64,000 bases of DNA from Burkholderiales bacterium (GTDB lineage: Bacteria > Pseudomonadota > Gammaproteobacteria > Burkholderiales > Burkholderiaceae_C). The stretch is taken from assembly GCA_947474755.1 (NCBI GenBank), contig CANJJE010000007.1, positions 99,891 through 163,890 of the forward strand, given 5' to 3'. The notes under the pieces were generated by a model. It was not told the origin of the DNA, made no database searches, and saw only the letters and a program-made list of their open reading frames with translations. A program made the translations under genes and the position numbers. Shown here one piece after another: positions 16,637 through 25,770 of this stretch. How positions within the stretch are numbered: position 1 is the first letter of the stretch; each line of letters starts with the position of its first letter.

Positions 16637-18979
16637 ATGAATGACCTGTTCGACACCGCTCCCGCCGCCGACCCCACGGACGCCGTCACGCTGGCTCACT
16701 ACGCCGAACGCGCCTACCTCGAATACGCGCTGAGCGTCGTCAAGGGCCGTGCGCTGCCCGATGTGTGCGACGGCCAGAAGCCGGTGCAGCGGCGCATCCT
16801 GTACGCGATGGACCGCATGGGGCTGAGCTTCACCACGGCGGGCGGGCCGCGGCCGGTGAAGAGCGCGCGGGTGGTGGGCGATGTGCTCGGGCGATTCCAC
16901 CCGCACGGCGATACCGCCGCCTACGACGCGCTGGTGCGCATGGCGCAGGACTTTTCGCAGCGCTACCCGCTGATCGACGGGCAGGGTAACTTCGGCTCGC
17001 GCGACGGCGATGGCGCGGCGGCGATGCGCTACACCGAGGCCCGCCTCGCACCCATCTCGCGTCTGCTGCTCGACGAGATCGATGAAGGCACGGTCGACTT
17101 CATCCCCAACTACGACGGCTCGACACAGGAGCCGCGCCAGTTGCCCAGCCGGCTGCCGTTCGTGCTGCTCAATGGCGCGAGCGGCATCGCGGTCGGCCTG
17201 GCCACCGAGATCCCCAGCCACAACCTGCGTGAGGTGGCTCTGGCGGCGATTGCGCTGATCAAGAACGACAAGCTCGGGGACGACGAACTCGCCGCGCTGA
17301 TCCCCGGCCCCGACTATCCCGGCGGCGGTCAGATCATCAGCAGCGCCGATGAGATCCGGGCGGCCTACGCCACCGGACGCGGCAGCCTGAAGGTGCGTGC
17401 GCGCTGGAAGATCGAGGATCTGGCGCGTGGGCAGTGGCAGCTCGTCGTCACCGAGCTGCCGCCGGGCACCAGTTCCCAGCGGGTGCTCGAAGAGATCGAG
17501 GAGCTGACCAACCCGAAGGTCAAGGCCGGCAAGAAGGCATTGAGCGCCGACCAGGTGCAGCTGAAGGCCTCTGTGCTTGGCGTACTCGACACGGTGCGCG
17601 ACGAGTCGAGCAAGGACGCGCCGGTGCGTCTGGTGTTCGAGCCCAAGACCAGTCGCATCGAGCAGAGCGAGCTGATCACCCAGCTGCTGGCGCACACCAG
17701 CCTGGAAAGCTCGGCGCCGATCAACCTGACGATGGTGGGCGCCGACGGCCGGCCGACGCAGAAGACGCTGCGCCAAATGCTGGCCGAGTGGGTCGCGTTC
17801 CGCTTGCACACGGTGCAGCGCCGCTCGCAGCATCGGCTGGACAAGGTGCTCGATCGCATCCATGTGCTCGAAGGCCGGCAGCTGGTGCTGCTGAACATCG
17901 ACGAGGTGATCCGCATCATCCGCAACGCCGACGAGCCCAGGCCCGCGCTGATAGAGCACTTCAAGCTCAGCGAGCGGCAGGCCGACGACATCCTCGAGAT
18001 TCGCCTGCGCCAGCTGGCACGCCTCGAAGCCATCAAGATCGAGCAGGAGCTCAAGGAGTTGCGCGGCGAGCAGGGCAAGCTCGAGGACATCCTCGGCAAT
18101 CCCGGCACGCTCAAGCGCACCGTCATCAGGGAGATCGAGGCCGACATCAAGCAGTTCGGCTCGGTCGAGAAAGACCCGCGCCGCACGCTGATCCAGGCCG
18201 AGAAGAAGGCGGTGGTCGAGATCAAGGTGATCGACGAGCCGGTGACGGTGGTCGTCAGCACCAAGGGCTGGGTGCGCGCGCTGAAAGGGCACGAGGTTGA
18301 CGCCGCCACGCTGCAGTTCAAGGCGGGTGACGCACTGCTTGCAATCTTTGCCTGCCGCAGCGTCGATGTGCTGCTGGTCTTCGGCTCGCCGGCCAATGGC
18401 AGTGGCCGGGTCTATTCGACCGCCGTCAGCCTGCTGCCTGGCGGACGCGGCGACGGCCAGCCGATCACGACGCTGATCGAGCTGGAGCCGGGCACCCAGC
18501 CGGCCCACTATTTCGCCGGCCATGCCGAACAGACGCTGCTGCTTGCCGGTACCGGCGGCTACGGCTTGCTCGCTCGCGTCGCTGATCTGACGGCTCGCCA
18601 GCGCAGCGGCAAGGCCTTCCTGACACTGGAGTCCACCGAACAATTGCTGCCGCCGGCGCTGGTGGCCGTGGAAAAAGCAGCGGACCAGGTCGGTTGCCTG
18701 TCATCGCAGGGCCGGTTGCTGGTGTTCCCTTTGTCAGAGCTGAAGCTGCAGCCCAATGGCGGCCGCGGCCTGACGCTGATCGGTCTGGAAGGCCAGGACA
18801 CGCTGGCCAGCGTCGCCGTGTTTGCGCAGGCCTTGCGCGTCGAAGGCACTGGCCGCGGCGGCAAGGCGCGCGATGAGGTGCTCAAGGGCGCATCGCTTTT
18901 GCCTTACGTTGGCAAGCGCGCCCGCAAGGGCAAGGCGCAGGATGCGATTCCGAAGGCCTTGCGCCTGCTGCCGGGTTGA
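16637..18979 (+). CDS. parC: DNA topoisomerase IV subunit A
   Basis: ParC is the DNA-cutting subunit that pairs with ParE. The 780-residue product begins MNDLFDTAP; an open frame upstream adds 35 unrelated residues and is ignored. Visible features are the [13 protein letters not shown] winged-helix segment, [20 protein letters not shown], the catalytic Tyr in [10 protein letters not shown], and the YPGGGQI and [12 protein letters not shown] C-terminal blades. The gene lies 12.7 kb from parE, with island debris up to about 300 bp upstream, so its promoter may lie in island-derived sequence. A methionine-started DsbA-like gene follows within 15 bp. Confidence 0.96.
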   Translation: MNDLFDTAPAADPTDAVTLAHYAERAYLEYALSVVKGRALPDVCDGQKPVQRRILYAMDRMGLSFTTAGGPRPVKSARVVGDVLGRFHPHGDTAAYDALVRMAQDFSQRYPLIDGQGNFGSRDGDGAAAMRYTEARLAPISRLLLDEIDEGTVDFIPNYDGSTQEPRQLPSRLPFVLLNGASGIAVGLATEIPSHNLREVALAAIALIKNDKLGDDELAALIPGPDYPGGGQIISSADEIRAAYATGRGSLKVRARWKIEDLARGQWQLVVTELPPGTSSQRVLEEIEELTNPKVKAGKKALSADQVQLKASVLGVLDTVRDESSKDAPVRLVFEPKTSRIEQSELITQLLAHTSLESSAPINLTMVGADGRPTQKTLRQMLAEWVAFRLHTVQRRSQHRLDKVLDRIHVLEGRQLVLLNIDEVIRIIRNADEPRPALIEHFKLSERQADDILEIRLRQLARLEAIKIEQELKELRGEQGKLEDILGNPGTLKRTVIREIEADIKQFGSVEKDPRRTLIQAEKKAVVEIKVIDEPVTVVVSTKGWVRALKGHEVDAATLQFKAGDALLAIFACRSVDVLLVFGSPANGSGRVYSTAVSLLPGGRGDGQPITTLIELEPGTQPAHYFAGHAEQTLLLAGTGGYGLLARVADLTARQRSGKAFLTLESTEQLLPPALVAVEKAADQVGCLSSQGRLLVFPLSELKLQPNGGRGLTLIGLEGQDTLASVAVFAQALRVEGTGRGGKARDEVLKGASLLPYVGKRARKGKAQDAIPKALRLLPG

Positions 18980-18993
18980 CGCAGGAACGACGC

Positions 18994-19593
18994 ATGCGCG
19001 AGATCGAAATCTGGTTCGAGTTCGGCAGCAATTACAGCTATCTGAGCGTGATGCGCATCGAGGCCGCGGCGTTGCAATTTCAAGTGACGGTGCGCTGGAA
19101 GCCGTTTCTGCTGGGTCCGATTTTCCGCAGCCTGGGCTGGAGCACTTCGCCCTTTGTGCTGCAGAAAGCCAAGGGCGATTACGTGTGGACCGATATGGCG
19201 CGCCAGTGCCGCAAGCACGGCCTGCCGTGGCAACGCCCGACAGTGTTTCCGCGGTCCGCGCTGCTGCCGCTGCGCGTCGCGCTGGTCGGCGCCGAGCAGC
19301 CGTGGATCGGTGCCTATTGCCGCCGCATCATGACGCTCAACTTCGCCGAGGACCGAGAGATCGACGACCCTCGACTCGTGGCCGAGGTGCTCACCGAGCT
19401 GGGCCTTCCCGCGCAAGGGATCCTCGAAGAGGCACAGTCCGACGCCAACAAGCTGAGGCTTCGGCGTCAGACCGAGGCCGCGCAGGCCAGGGGCATCTTC
19501 GGTGCGCCGACCTTCTTCGTGGGTGACGAGATGTTCTGGGGTGACGACCGGCTGGACGATGCGCTGGCCCATCGCGTGGCCAGCCCATCGTGA
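18994..19593 (+). CDS. 2-hydroxychromene-2-carboxylate isomerase/DsbA-family protein
   Basis: The 199-residue protein belongs to the kappa-GST/HCCA isomerase branch of the thioredoxin fold: N-terminal FEFGSNYSYLSVMRIE with a Ser in place of the CxxC, RWKPFLLGPIFRSLGW, and the C-terminal GIFGAPTFFVGDEMFWGDDRL. Family members isomerise 2-hydroxychromene-2-carboxylate in naphthalene catabolism or act as glutathione-linked enzymes; here no aromatic pathway is adjacent, so the substrate is uncertain. ATG 18994 is preferred to the TTG overlapping the parC stop because AGGA precedes it. It is probably co-transcribed with parC. Confidence 0.85.
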   Translation: MREIEIWFEFGSNYSYLSVMRIEAAALQFQVTVRWKPFLLGPIFRSLGWSTSPFVLQKAKGDYVWTDMARQCRKHGLPWQRPTVFPRSALLPLRVALVGAEQPWIGAYCRRIMTLNFAEDREIDDPRLVAEVLTELGLPAQGILEEAQSDANKLRLRRQTEAAQARGIFGAPTFFVGDEMFWGDDRLDDALAHRVASPS

Positions 19594-19599
19594 GGCCCG

Positions 19600-20085
19600 T
19601 TAGCGAGCGCGCAGCACGACGCCGAGAGACGCCGCCGCCATCACGATGAACAGCGCCAGACTCCAGTAGGCGTAGGACACGCCGAGCAGCAACACCGCCG
19701 CGTCAGAGCAGTTCGCAGTCACCTGCAGCAGCGGCGGGAATGCGCCGTCGAGGCCGAGTGAGCTGATGACCTTGTCGGCAAAGGTCAGGTTGCACGAATC
19801 CGATTTCGAGGCGACCAGTTCCTGGTACAGCGCCGACGCGCCGCCAGACAGCGCCAGCAACAGGGTCAGCACACCGATGCCCCGGCGCAGCATGACCGCC
19901 GACACCGCTGCACCGATCAGGCACAGCGCGGCGATGGCCAGATAGATGATGCGTTGCAGGATGCACCAGGGGCAGGGCTGCATGTCGAACACATGCTGCG
20001 AGACCAGCGCGATGCCGACCGCTGCGACACACAGCGCCGCCATCGCCACCAGCAGCCGACTCGCACTCAACACGTTGGGGGCCAT
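19600..20085 (-). CDS. dsbB: Disulfide bond formation protein B
   Basis: DsbB re-oxidises periplasmic DsbA by passing electrons to quinone in the inner membrane. The 161-residue protein has four hydrophobic segments and both Cys pairs: CPWC after the first helix (about residues 38-41) and the second-loop Cys in DSCNLTF and TANCSDA. Its length is normal. The start overlaps the ridA-like stop by one base (TGATG), which suggests translational coupling. Confidence 0.93.
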   Translation of the reverse strand: MAPNVLSASRLLVAMAALCVAAVGIALVSQHVFDMQPCPWCILQRIIYLAIAALCLIGAAVSAVMLRRGIGVLTLLLALSGGASALYQELVASKSDSCNLTFADKVISSLGLDGAFPPLLQVTANCSDAAVLLLGVSYAYWSLALFIVMAAASLGVVLRAR

Positions 20086-20552
20086 CAGGCGACCTGCGCG
20101 ATCAGCTCGATCTCGACGCAGGCGCCCAGCGGAATCTGCGCCACGCCGAAGGCACTGCGCGCATGCTGTCCCTTGTCGCCGAACACTGCGGCCAGCAGCT
20201 CCGAGCAGCCGTTGGTCACCAGGTGCTGTTCGGTGTAGCTGCCGGTGCTGTTGACCAGACTCATCACCTTGACGATGCGCTCGACCTGATTCAGGTCACC
20301 AATGGCCGCGTGCAGCGTGCCCAGCAGATCGATCGCCACCGCGCGCGCAGCCTGCTGGCCGGTGGCGGTGTCCATGTTCTGGCCGAGCTGGCCGACCCAG
20401 GGTTTTCCGTCGCGCCTGGCGATGTGACCGGACAGGAAGATCAGCTTGCCGCTGCGCACGAACGGCAGGTAGGCCGCGGCTGGAATCGCCAATGGGGGTA
20501 GCGAGACGCCCAGCTCTTTCAATCGGTCGTAGACGGACGTTGATGCAGACAT
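20085..20552 (-). CDS. RidA/YjgF-family protein
   Basis: The 155-residue protein is of the RidA/YER057c/UK114 superfamily, whose best-known members hydrolyse reactive enamine/imine intermediates to ammonia and ketoacids. Visible are LIFLSGHIARRDGKPWVGQLG and the C-terminal GQHARSAFGVAQIPLGACVEI, where the Arg that contacts the substrate carboxylate lies. It is longer at the N-terminus than classical RidA and fits the atu1372/UK114-like subgroup. ATG 20552 is chosen over an upstream TTG. It is divergent from comEC and coupled to dsbB. Confidence 0.88.
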   Translation of the reverse strand: MSASTSVYDRLKELGVSLPPLAIPAAAYLPFVRSGKLIFLSGHIARRDGKPWVGQLGQNMDTATGQQAARAVAIDLLGTLHAAIGDLNQVERIVKVMSLVNSTGSYTEQHLVTNGCSELLAAVFGDKGQHARSAFGVAQIPLGACVEIELIAQVA

Positions 20553-20602
20553 GGGGGTTCCGTCGGAAGGTAAGGTCGTCGTCAAATCCTACACTGCGAC
20601 GC

Positions 20603-23110
20603 ATGCCTGTCACCCGTGCCGACCATGCCCTCCATACTGGCTGGTGGCTCGCGATGGGGGCCGCGTCGTGGCCTGTCGGCGCCGCGCTGCAACTTCGTGA
20701 AGCAGCGCTGCAGGCGACGTCTGTGTATGCAGCATGCGTGCTGTTTGGCGTGCTGCTCCTCATCCCGGTGCTCGTCGTCCGACGGCACTGGGTGATGGGT
20801 GTCTGCGCGGCGATGGGGCTTGTGCTGCTGGCCTTCGGCACCACCGGCGGGCGCGCCTCCCTGAGGCTTGCCCAAGCGCTGCCCCCGACGCTCGAAGCCC
20901 GCGACCTGCAGCTCACCGGCGTCGTTGCCAGCCTGCCTCAGCGCACATCGAACGGACTGCGCTTTCGCTTCGAGGTCGAGCAGGCGACGCTCGGCGGGAC
21001 CGCGGTGGAGTTGCCATCGCTCGTCTCGCTGGGCTGGTACTACGGCTTCGATGACGATGCGGCGCCCTCCGCCGCTCAGCGCGAGCTGCGCGCCGGGCAG
21101 CGCTGGCGCTTCACCGTGCGCTTGCGCCAGCCGCATGGCCTGGCGAACCCGCACGGCTTCGATCAGGAGTTGCGCTGGTTCGAGGATGGCGTGCGGGCCA
21201 CCGGCTCGGTGCGCGATGCATCGGCGCCCTTGCTGATCGATCGGTCGGCGGCGCACCCGGTTGAGCGGCTGCGACAGCGTATGCGCGACGCCATCGAAGC
21301 CGCTGTGCCCGATATGCGGGCGGCTGGGGTGCTGACAGCGCTGGCGGTGGGCGATCAGTCGGCGATCGAGCGCGAGGACTGGGAGCTGTTCCGCCGCAGC
21401 GGCATTTCGCATCTGGTGTCCGTGAGCGGGATTCACGTCACGATGTTCGCCTGGCTCGCCGGCATGGCCATCGGGGCAGGGTGGCGGCGCAGCGTGCGGG
21501 CGATGACGTGGGCACCGACGCCGACTGCCGTGCTGTGGGGCGGGTTCGCCGCGGCGTTGGCCTATGCGGTGTTCTCGGGCTGGGGCGTACCGGCGCAACG
21601 CACGGTGTGGATGCTGGGGACGGTCACGCTGTTGCGCAGTGCCGGCTTGCGCTGGCCGTGGCTACTGGTGCTGTTGACTGCCGCCACGGTGGTGACGGTG
21701 GTTGATCCGTGGGCCCTGTTGCAGCCGGGCTTCTGGCTGTCGTTCGCGGCGGTCGGGCTGTTGATGGCGTCGGGGGATGTCCGCACCATGACACCAGAGA
21801 TCAATGACTCCGATCCAGAGGCCTCGGCACCCGCTCGTCCGCCGATCTGGCGACGCGCCATCGTCAAGCTGCGAGGACACGTCAATGGCGGGCTGCGCAC
21901 CCAGCTCATCGCCACATTCGGTCTGGCACCGCTGACGCTGGTGTTCTTCCAGCAACTGTCGCTGGTCGGCCTGGCCGCCAACCTGGTCGCGATCCCGTTG
22001 ATCACCCTGGTCGTCACGCCGCTGGCGCTGCTGGGTTGCATCGTGCCGGCGCTATGGACCGCCGCTGCCGCGGTGGTGTCGATGCTCACGGGATGGCTGA
22101 GCTGGCTGGCCGGTTCGCCTGACGTGCTGTGGTCGGTGGGTGTCGCTCCATGGTGGGCGCAGGCAGCCGGCCTGCTGGCGGCGGCGCTGCTGGTGATGCC
22201 CTTGCCATGGCGCCTGCGCGTGCTGGCGCTGCCATTGGTGTGGCCGCTGCTGCTGCCCCCGCGTGAGTTGCCGCCGGTCGGCCAGTTCGAGCTTGTGGCC
22301 GCCGACGTGGGGCAGGGCACGGCCGTGCTGGTGCGCACCCGTGGGCATCTGCTGGTCTACGACAGCGGGCCGCAATACTCATCCGACGCCGATGCCGGTC
22401 AGCGTGTGTTGGTGCCGCTGTTGCGTGCACGAGGGGATCACCGCATCGACACGCTGATGCTGAGCCACCGCGATACCGATCATGTGGGCGGGGCGTCAAG
22501 CTTGCTGGAGGGCCTGCCCGTCGACGAGCTGACGAGTTCAATTGAAGACACGCATCCGTTGCGCCTGCAGGCCCGGCAGCAGGGCATTCCTGCACGTCGC
22601 TGCGAAGCCGGGCAGCGCTGGGAATGGGACGGCGTGCGATTCGAGGTGCTGCATCCGGCGGCTGGCGATTACGCGCTGGCGCTGCGTTCGAATGCGATGT
22701 CCTGCGTGCTGCGGGTGCAAGGCGCGGGCGAAGGCGTCGGCAGCGTGCTGCTGACCGGCGACATCGAACGCGAACAGGAAATCCGACTGCTGCGCGAACA
22801 ACCCGAGGCCTTGCGCAGCGAGGTGCTGATCGTGCCCCACCATGGCAGCAAGACCTCGTCGACGGCTGCATTCCTCGACGCCGTCGCGCCTCGCGTCGCC
22901 GTGTTCCAGGCCGGACACCTGAACCGCTACGGGCACCCGGCCGAACAGGTGCTGGCGCGCTACCGCGAGCGCGGCATTGCCCGCATCGACACTCCCTCGT
23001 GCGGCGCGTGGACATGGCGAAGCGGGTCTGAGGCGGGGGCTCTGTCGGCGGTATGCGAGCGTGCGGAGGCCCGTCGGTACTGGAACTGGCTGCCGACTGC
23101 ACCGCCGTGA
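20603..23110 (+). CDS. comEC: ComEC/Rec2 DNA-uptake channel
   Basis: ComEC is the inner-membrane channel that brings single-stranded DNA into the cytoplasm during natural transformation. The 835-residue protein has several N-terminal hydrophobic segments, the OB-like region, and the competence core (GISHLVSVSGIHVTMFAWLAG then WGVPAQRTVWM). The C-terminal metallo-beta-lactamase domain reads VGQGTAVLV, LSHRDTDHVGG, LTGDIE and PHHGSKTSS, a putative nuclease with its metal ligands apparently present. The start at 20603 (MPVTRADH) is chosen because upstream residues look random. It stands alone, divergent from the ridA-like gene. Confidence 0.93.
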   Translation: MPVTRADHALHTGWWLAMGAASWPVGAALQLREAALQATSVYAACVLFGVLLLIPVLVVRRHWVMGVCAAMGLVLLAFGTTGGRASLRLAQALPPTLEARDLQLTGVVASLPQRTSNGLRFRFEVEQATLGGTAVELPSLVSLGWYYGFDDDAAPSAAQRELRAGQRWRFTVRLRQPHGLANPHGFDQELRWFEDGVRATGSVRDASAPLLIDRSAAHPVERLRQRMRDAIEAAVPDMRAAGVLTALAVGDQSAIEREDWELFRRSGISHLVSVSGIHVTMFAWLAGMAIGAGWRRSVRAMTWAPTPTAVLWGGFAAALAYAVFSGWGVPAQRTVWMLGTVTLLRSAGLRWPWLLVLLTAATVVTVVDPWALLQPGFWLSFAAVGLLMASGDVRTMTPEINDSDPEASAPARPPIWRRAIVKLRGHVNGGLRTQLIATFGLAPLTLVFFQQLSLVGLAANLVAIPLITLVVTPLALLGCIVPALWTAAAAVVSMLTGWLSWLAGSPDVLWSVGVAPWWAQAAGLLAAALLVMPLPWRLRVLALPLVWPLLLPPRELPPVGQFELVAADVGQGTAVLVRTRGHLLVYDSGPQYSSDADAGQRVLVPLLRARGDHRIDTLMLSHRDTDHVGGASSLLEGLPVDELTSSIEDTHPLRLQARQQGIPARRCEAGQRWEWDGVRFEVLHPAAGDYALALRSNAMSCVLRVQGAGEGVGSVLLTGDIEREQEIRLLREQPEALRSEVLIVPHHGSKTSSTAAFLDAVAPRVAVFQAGHLNRYGHPAEQVLARYRERGIARIDTPSCGAWTWRSGSEAGALSAVCERAEARRYWNWLPTAPP

Positions 23111-23111
23111 C

Positions 23112-23170
23112 GCCCGACTGAATGCATGATCGGGCACGCTGGTTTCGAGTTCGATGCCCCGCTTTGGGGC
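23112..23170 (+). terminator. Two small hairpins after comEC
   Basis: GCCCGA (23112-23117) pairs with TCGGGC (23130-23135), and GCCCC (23156-23160) pairs with GGGGC (23166-23170) around GCTTT. Neither has a clear T-tract, so termination is a guess. Confidence 0.3.
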
Positions 23171-23216
23171 GTCAATGGCCTGAATGTTGCTTCCCTGAGC
23201 CTGAGGAGTGATGCCG

Positions 23217-24653
23217 ATGAGATCGAGTTTTGACGAGATGCAGGCTTCCAGCACCGAGGTGCGGGAGCACTACCGAGGCTATGAACAGTGGCTGGCACAG
23301 CAGCCCGGCGACGTGATGAAGTCGCGCCGCGAAGAAGCAGAGATGATCTTCCGTCGCGTCGGCATCACCTTCGCGGTGTATGGCGCGAAGGACGAGGACG
23401 GCTCGGGCACCGAGCGGCTGATTCCCTTCGACCTGATCCCGCGGGTGATTCCGGCCCACGAGTGGGCCGAGATGGAAAAAGGCCTGCGCCAGCGTGTGGT
23501 GGCGCTGAACCGCTTCATCCATGACGTGTATCACGGACAGGAAATCATCAAGGCCGGCATCGTTCCCGGCGACCAGATCTTCAGGAACGCGCAGTTCCGC
23601 CCCGAGATGATGGGTGTTGACGTGCCCTTCGGCGTCTACTCGCATATCGCCGGCATCGACATCGTGCGTGCCGGCAATGCCGACGGCACGGGCAGCTATT
23701 ACGTGCTGGAGGACAACCTGCGCGTACCCAGCGGCGTCAGCTACATGCTCGAGAACCGCAAGATGATGATGCGGCTGTTCCCCGAGCTGTTCAGCCAGCA
23801 CCGCGTCGAGCCTGTGGCGCACTACCCCGACATGCTCCTCGAAACCCTGCGTGCGGTGGCGCCGGCCTCGGTCAACGAGCCGACCGTCGTCGTGCTGACG
23901 CCGGGCATGTACAACAGCGCCTACTTCGAGCACGCTTTCCTTGCGCAGCAGATGGGCATCGAGCTGGTCGAGGGGCAAGACCTTTTCGTCAAGGACAACT
24001 TCGTCTACATGCGTACCACGCAAGGGCCGAAGCGGGTCGACGTGATCTACCGCCGCCTCGATGACGACTTTCTCGACCCGACGGTGTTCCGTCCCGATTC
24101 GACCCTGGGCTGCGCCGGCCTGATCGGCGCCTACCGCGCCGGCAACGTGACGCTCTCGAACGCGGTCGGCACCGGCGTGGCCGATGACAAGTCGATCTAC
24201 CCGTACGTGCCGAAGATGATCGAGTTCTACCTTGGCGAAAAACCGATCCTGAACAATGTGCCGACCTACCTGTGCCGCGAGCCCGGCGACCTGAAATACG
24301 TGCTCGACAACCTGCCCGAACTGGTGGTCAAGGAGGTGCATGGCGCCGGCGGCTACGGCATGCTGGTCGGCCCGGCTTCGACCAAGGCCGAGATCGCCGA
24401 GTTTCGCGCCGTGCTCGAAGCCAACCCCTCGGGCTACATCGCGCAGCCGACGCTCGCGCTGTCGACCTGCCCGACCTTTGTCGAGTCCGGTATCGCGCCG
24501 CGCCACATCGATCTGCGGCCCTTCGTGCTCAGCGGCAAGACGGTGCAGATGGTGCCGGGTGGCCTGACGCGTGTGGCGTTGAAGGAAGGCTCGCTCGTCG
24601 TCAATTCGTCCCAGGGTGGCGGCACCAAGGACACCTGGGTTCTTGAAGCTTGA
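23217..24653 (+). CDS. Circularly permuted ATP-grasp type 2 protein
   Basis: The 478-residue protein fits the circularly permuted ATP-grasp family (DUF404/DUF407), predicted carboxylate-amine ligases thought to make small peptides or modify proteins. Visible are ERLIPFDLIPRVIPAHEW, LRVPSGVSYMLENR, EHAFLAQQMGIELVEGQDL and the ATP-binding VVKEVHGAGGYGMLVGP. The C-terminal APRHIDLRPFVL and GGTKDTWVLE are also present. ATG 23217 is chosen because GGAG lies eight bases before it. It heads a five-gene cluster with an alpha-E protein 15 bp on, then transglutaminases and a second ATP-grasp. The true reaction of these clusters is not established. Confidence 0.92.
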   Translation: MRSSFDEMQASSTEVREHYRGYEQWLAQQPGDVMKSRREEAEMIFRRVGITFAVYGAKDEDGSGTERLIPFDLIPRVIPAHEWAEMEKGLRQRVVALNRFIHDVYHGQEIIKAGIVPGDQIFRNAQFRPEMMGVDVPFGVYSHIAGIDIVRAGNADGTGSYYVLEDNLRVPSGVSYMLENRKMMMRLFPELFSQHRVEPVAHYPDMLLETLRAVAPASVNEPTVVVLTPGMYNSAYFEHAFLAQQMGIELVEGQDLFVKDNFVYMRTTQGPKRVDVIYRRLDDDFLDPTVFRPDSTLGCAGLIGAYRAGNVTLSNAVGTGVADDKSIYPYVPKMIEFYLGEKPILNNVPTYLCREPGDLKYVLDNLPELVVKEVHGAGGYGMLVGPASTKAEIAEFRAVLEANPSGYIAQPTLALSTCPTFVESGIAPRHIDLRPFVLSGKTVQMVPGGLTRVALKEGSLVVNSSQGGGTKDTWVLEA

Positions 24654-24668
24654 TGGAGGCCTTGCAAC

Positions 24669-25676
24669 ATGCTTTCTAGGACTGCGGATCATCTCTTCTG
24701 GATGGCGCGCTACATGGAGCGCGCCGAAAACACCGCGCGCATGCTCGATGTCAACTACCAGACCTCGCTGCTGCCGCAATCCGCCGCTGCCGCCGAGCAG
24801 GGCTGGAAAGGCCTGCTCGGCATCTCCGAGCTGAGCGGCGACTTCGCGTCACGCTATGGCGCCGTCACCGCCCGCAGCGTCATGGAATACATGGTCAGCG
24901 ACCCGGAAAACGGCTCCAGCATCCGCAACTGCCTGATGGCTGCGCGCGAAAACGCCCGCGCGGTGCGCGGCACCTTGACCACCGAGGTCTGGGAAACGCA
25001 GAACCAGACCTGGCTCGAGTTTCAGCGCATGGTCAGCGGCGGCGCGTTCCTCAAGGATCCGGGGGCCGCCTTCGAATGGGTCAAGTTCCGATCGCATCTG
25101 TCGCGCGGCGTCACGGTGGGCACGATGCTGCAGGACGACGCCTTCCACTTCCTGCGCATCGGCAGCTTCCTCGAGCGGGCCGACAACACCGCACGCCTGC
25201 TCGATGTGAAGTTCCACGCGGTCGAAAGTGAATTCTTCGGCGGCTCGGACGGCATCGCCCAGTCGCAAAGCCAGTCTGAAACCGACAGCCCGCGCAGCGG
25301 CCGCGATGTCGAATATGACTTCTATCACTGGTCCGCCATCCTGCGGTCGGTCTCCGGATTCGAGGTCTATCGCAAGGTCTACCGCAATGTGATCCGCCCC
25401 GAGAAGGTGGCCGAACTGCTGATCCTGCGCCCGGACATGCCGCGCTCGCTGGCCGCCTGCACGCAGGAGGTGCTGTCCAACCTGACGATGATCGCCAACG
25501 AGCAGTCCAGCGAGACCCTTCGGCGAGCCGGACGCCTGCGTGCCGACCTGCAGTACGGGCGAATCGACGAGATCCTCGCGACCGGTCTGCATGCCTACCT
25601 GACGCAGTTTCTCGAGCGCGTGGGCACGCTCGGTGTGGGCATCAGCCGCGACTTCCTGGTGCCGGTTCAGTCCTGA
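24669..25676 (+). CDS. Alpha-E domain protein
   Basis: The 335-residue, all-helical protein begins MLSRTADHLFWMARYMERAE, the signature of the alpha-E (DUF403) domain that always accompanies circularly permuted ATP-grasps, and repeats the motif in RIGSFLERADNTARLLD. Its role is unknown; it is proposed to support peptide ligation by the neighbouring ATP-grasp. It follows the ATP-grasp gene by 15 bp and precedes the large transglutaminase gene. The same domain recurs fused at the C-terminus of the second ATP-grasp protein. Confidence 0.9.
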   Translation: MLSRTADHLFWMARYMERAENTARMLDVNYQTSLLPQSAAAAEQGWKGLLGISELSGDFASRYGAVTARSVMEYMVSDPENGSSIRNCLMAARENARAVRGTLTTEVWETQNQTWLEFQRMVSGGAFLKDPGAAFEWVKFRSHLSRGVTVGTMLQDDAFHFLRIGSFLERADNTARLLDVKFHAVESEFFGGSDGIAQSQSQSETDSPRSGRDVEYDFYHWSAILRSVSGFEVYRKVYRNVIRPEKVAELLILRPDMPRSLAACTQEVLSNLTMIANEQSSETLRRAGRLRADLQYGRIDEILATGLHAYLTQFLERVGTLGVGISRDFLVPVQS

Positions 25677-25770
25677 TGCCCCGACGCCCTTGCCTGAGGC
25701 AACGGCCTTCCTTCATCCCGTTTGCGCGTTGTTCCGGCACACCCTGACCGTGCCATTCCCGGAGTCCTGA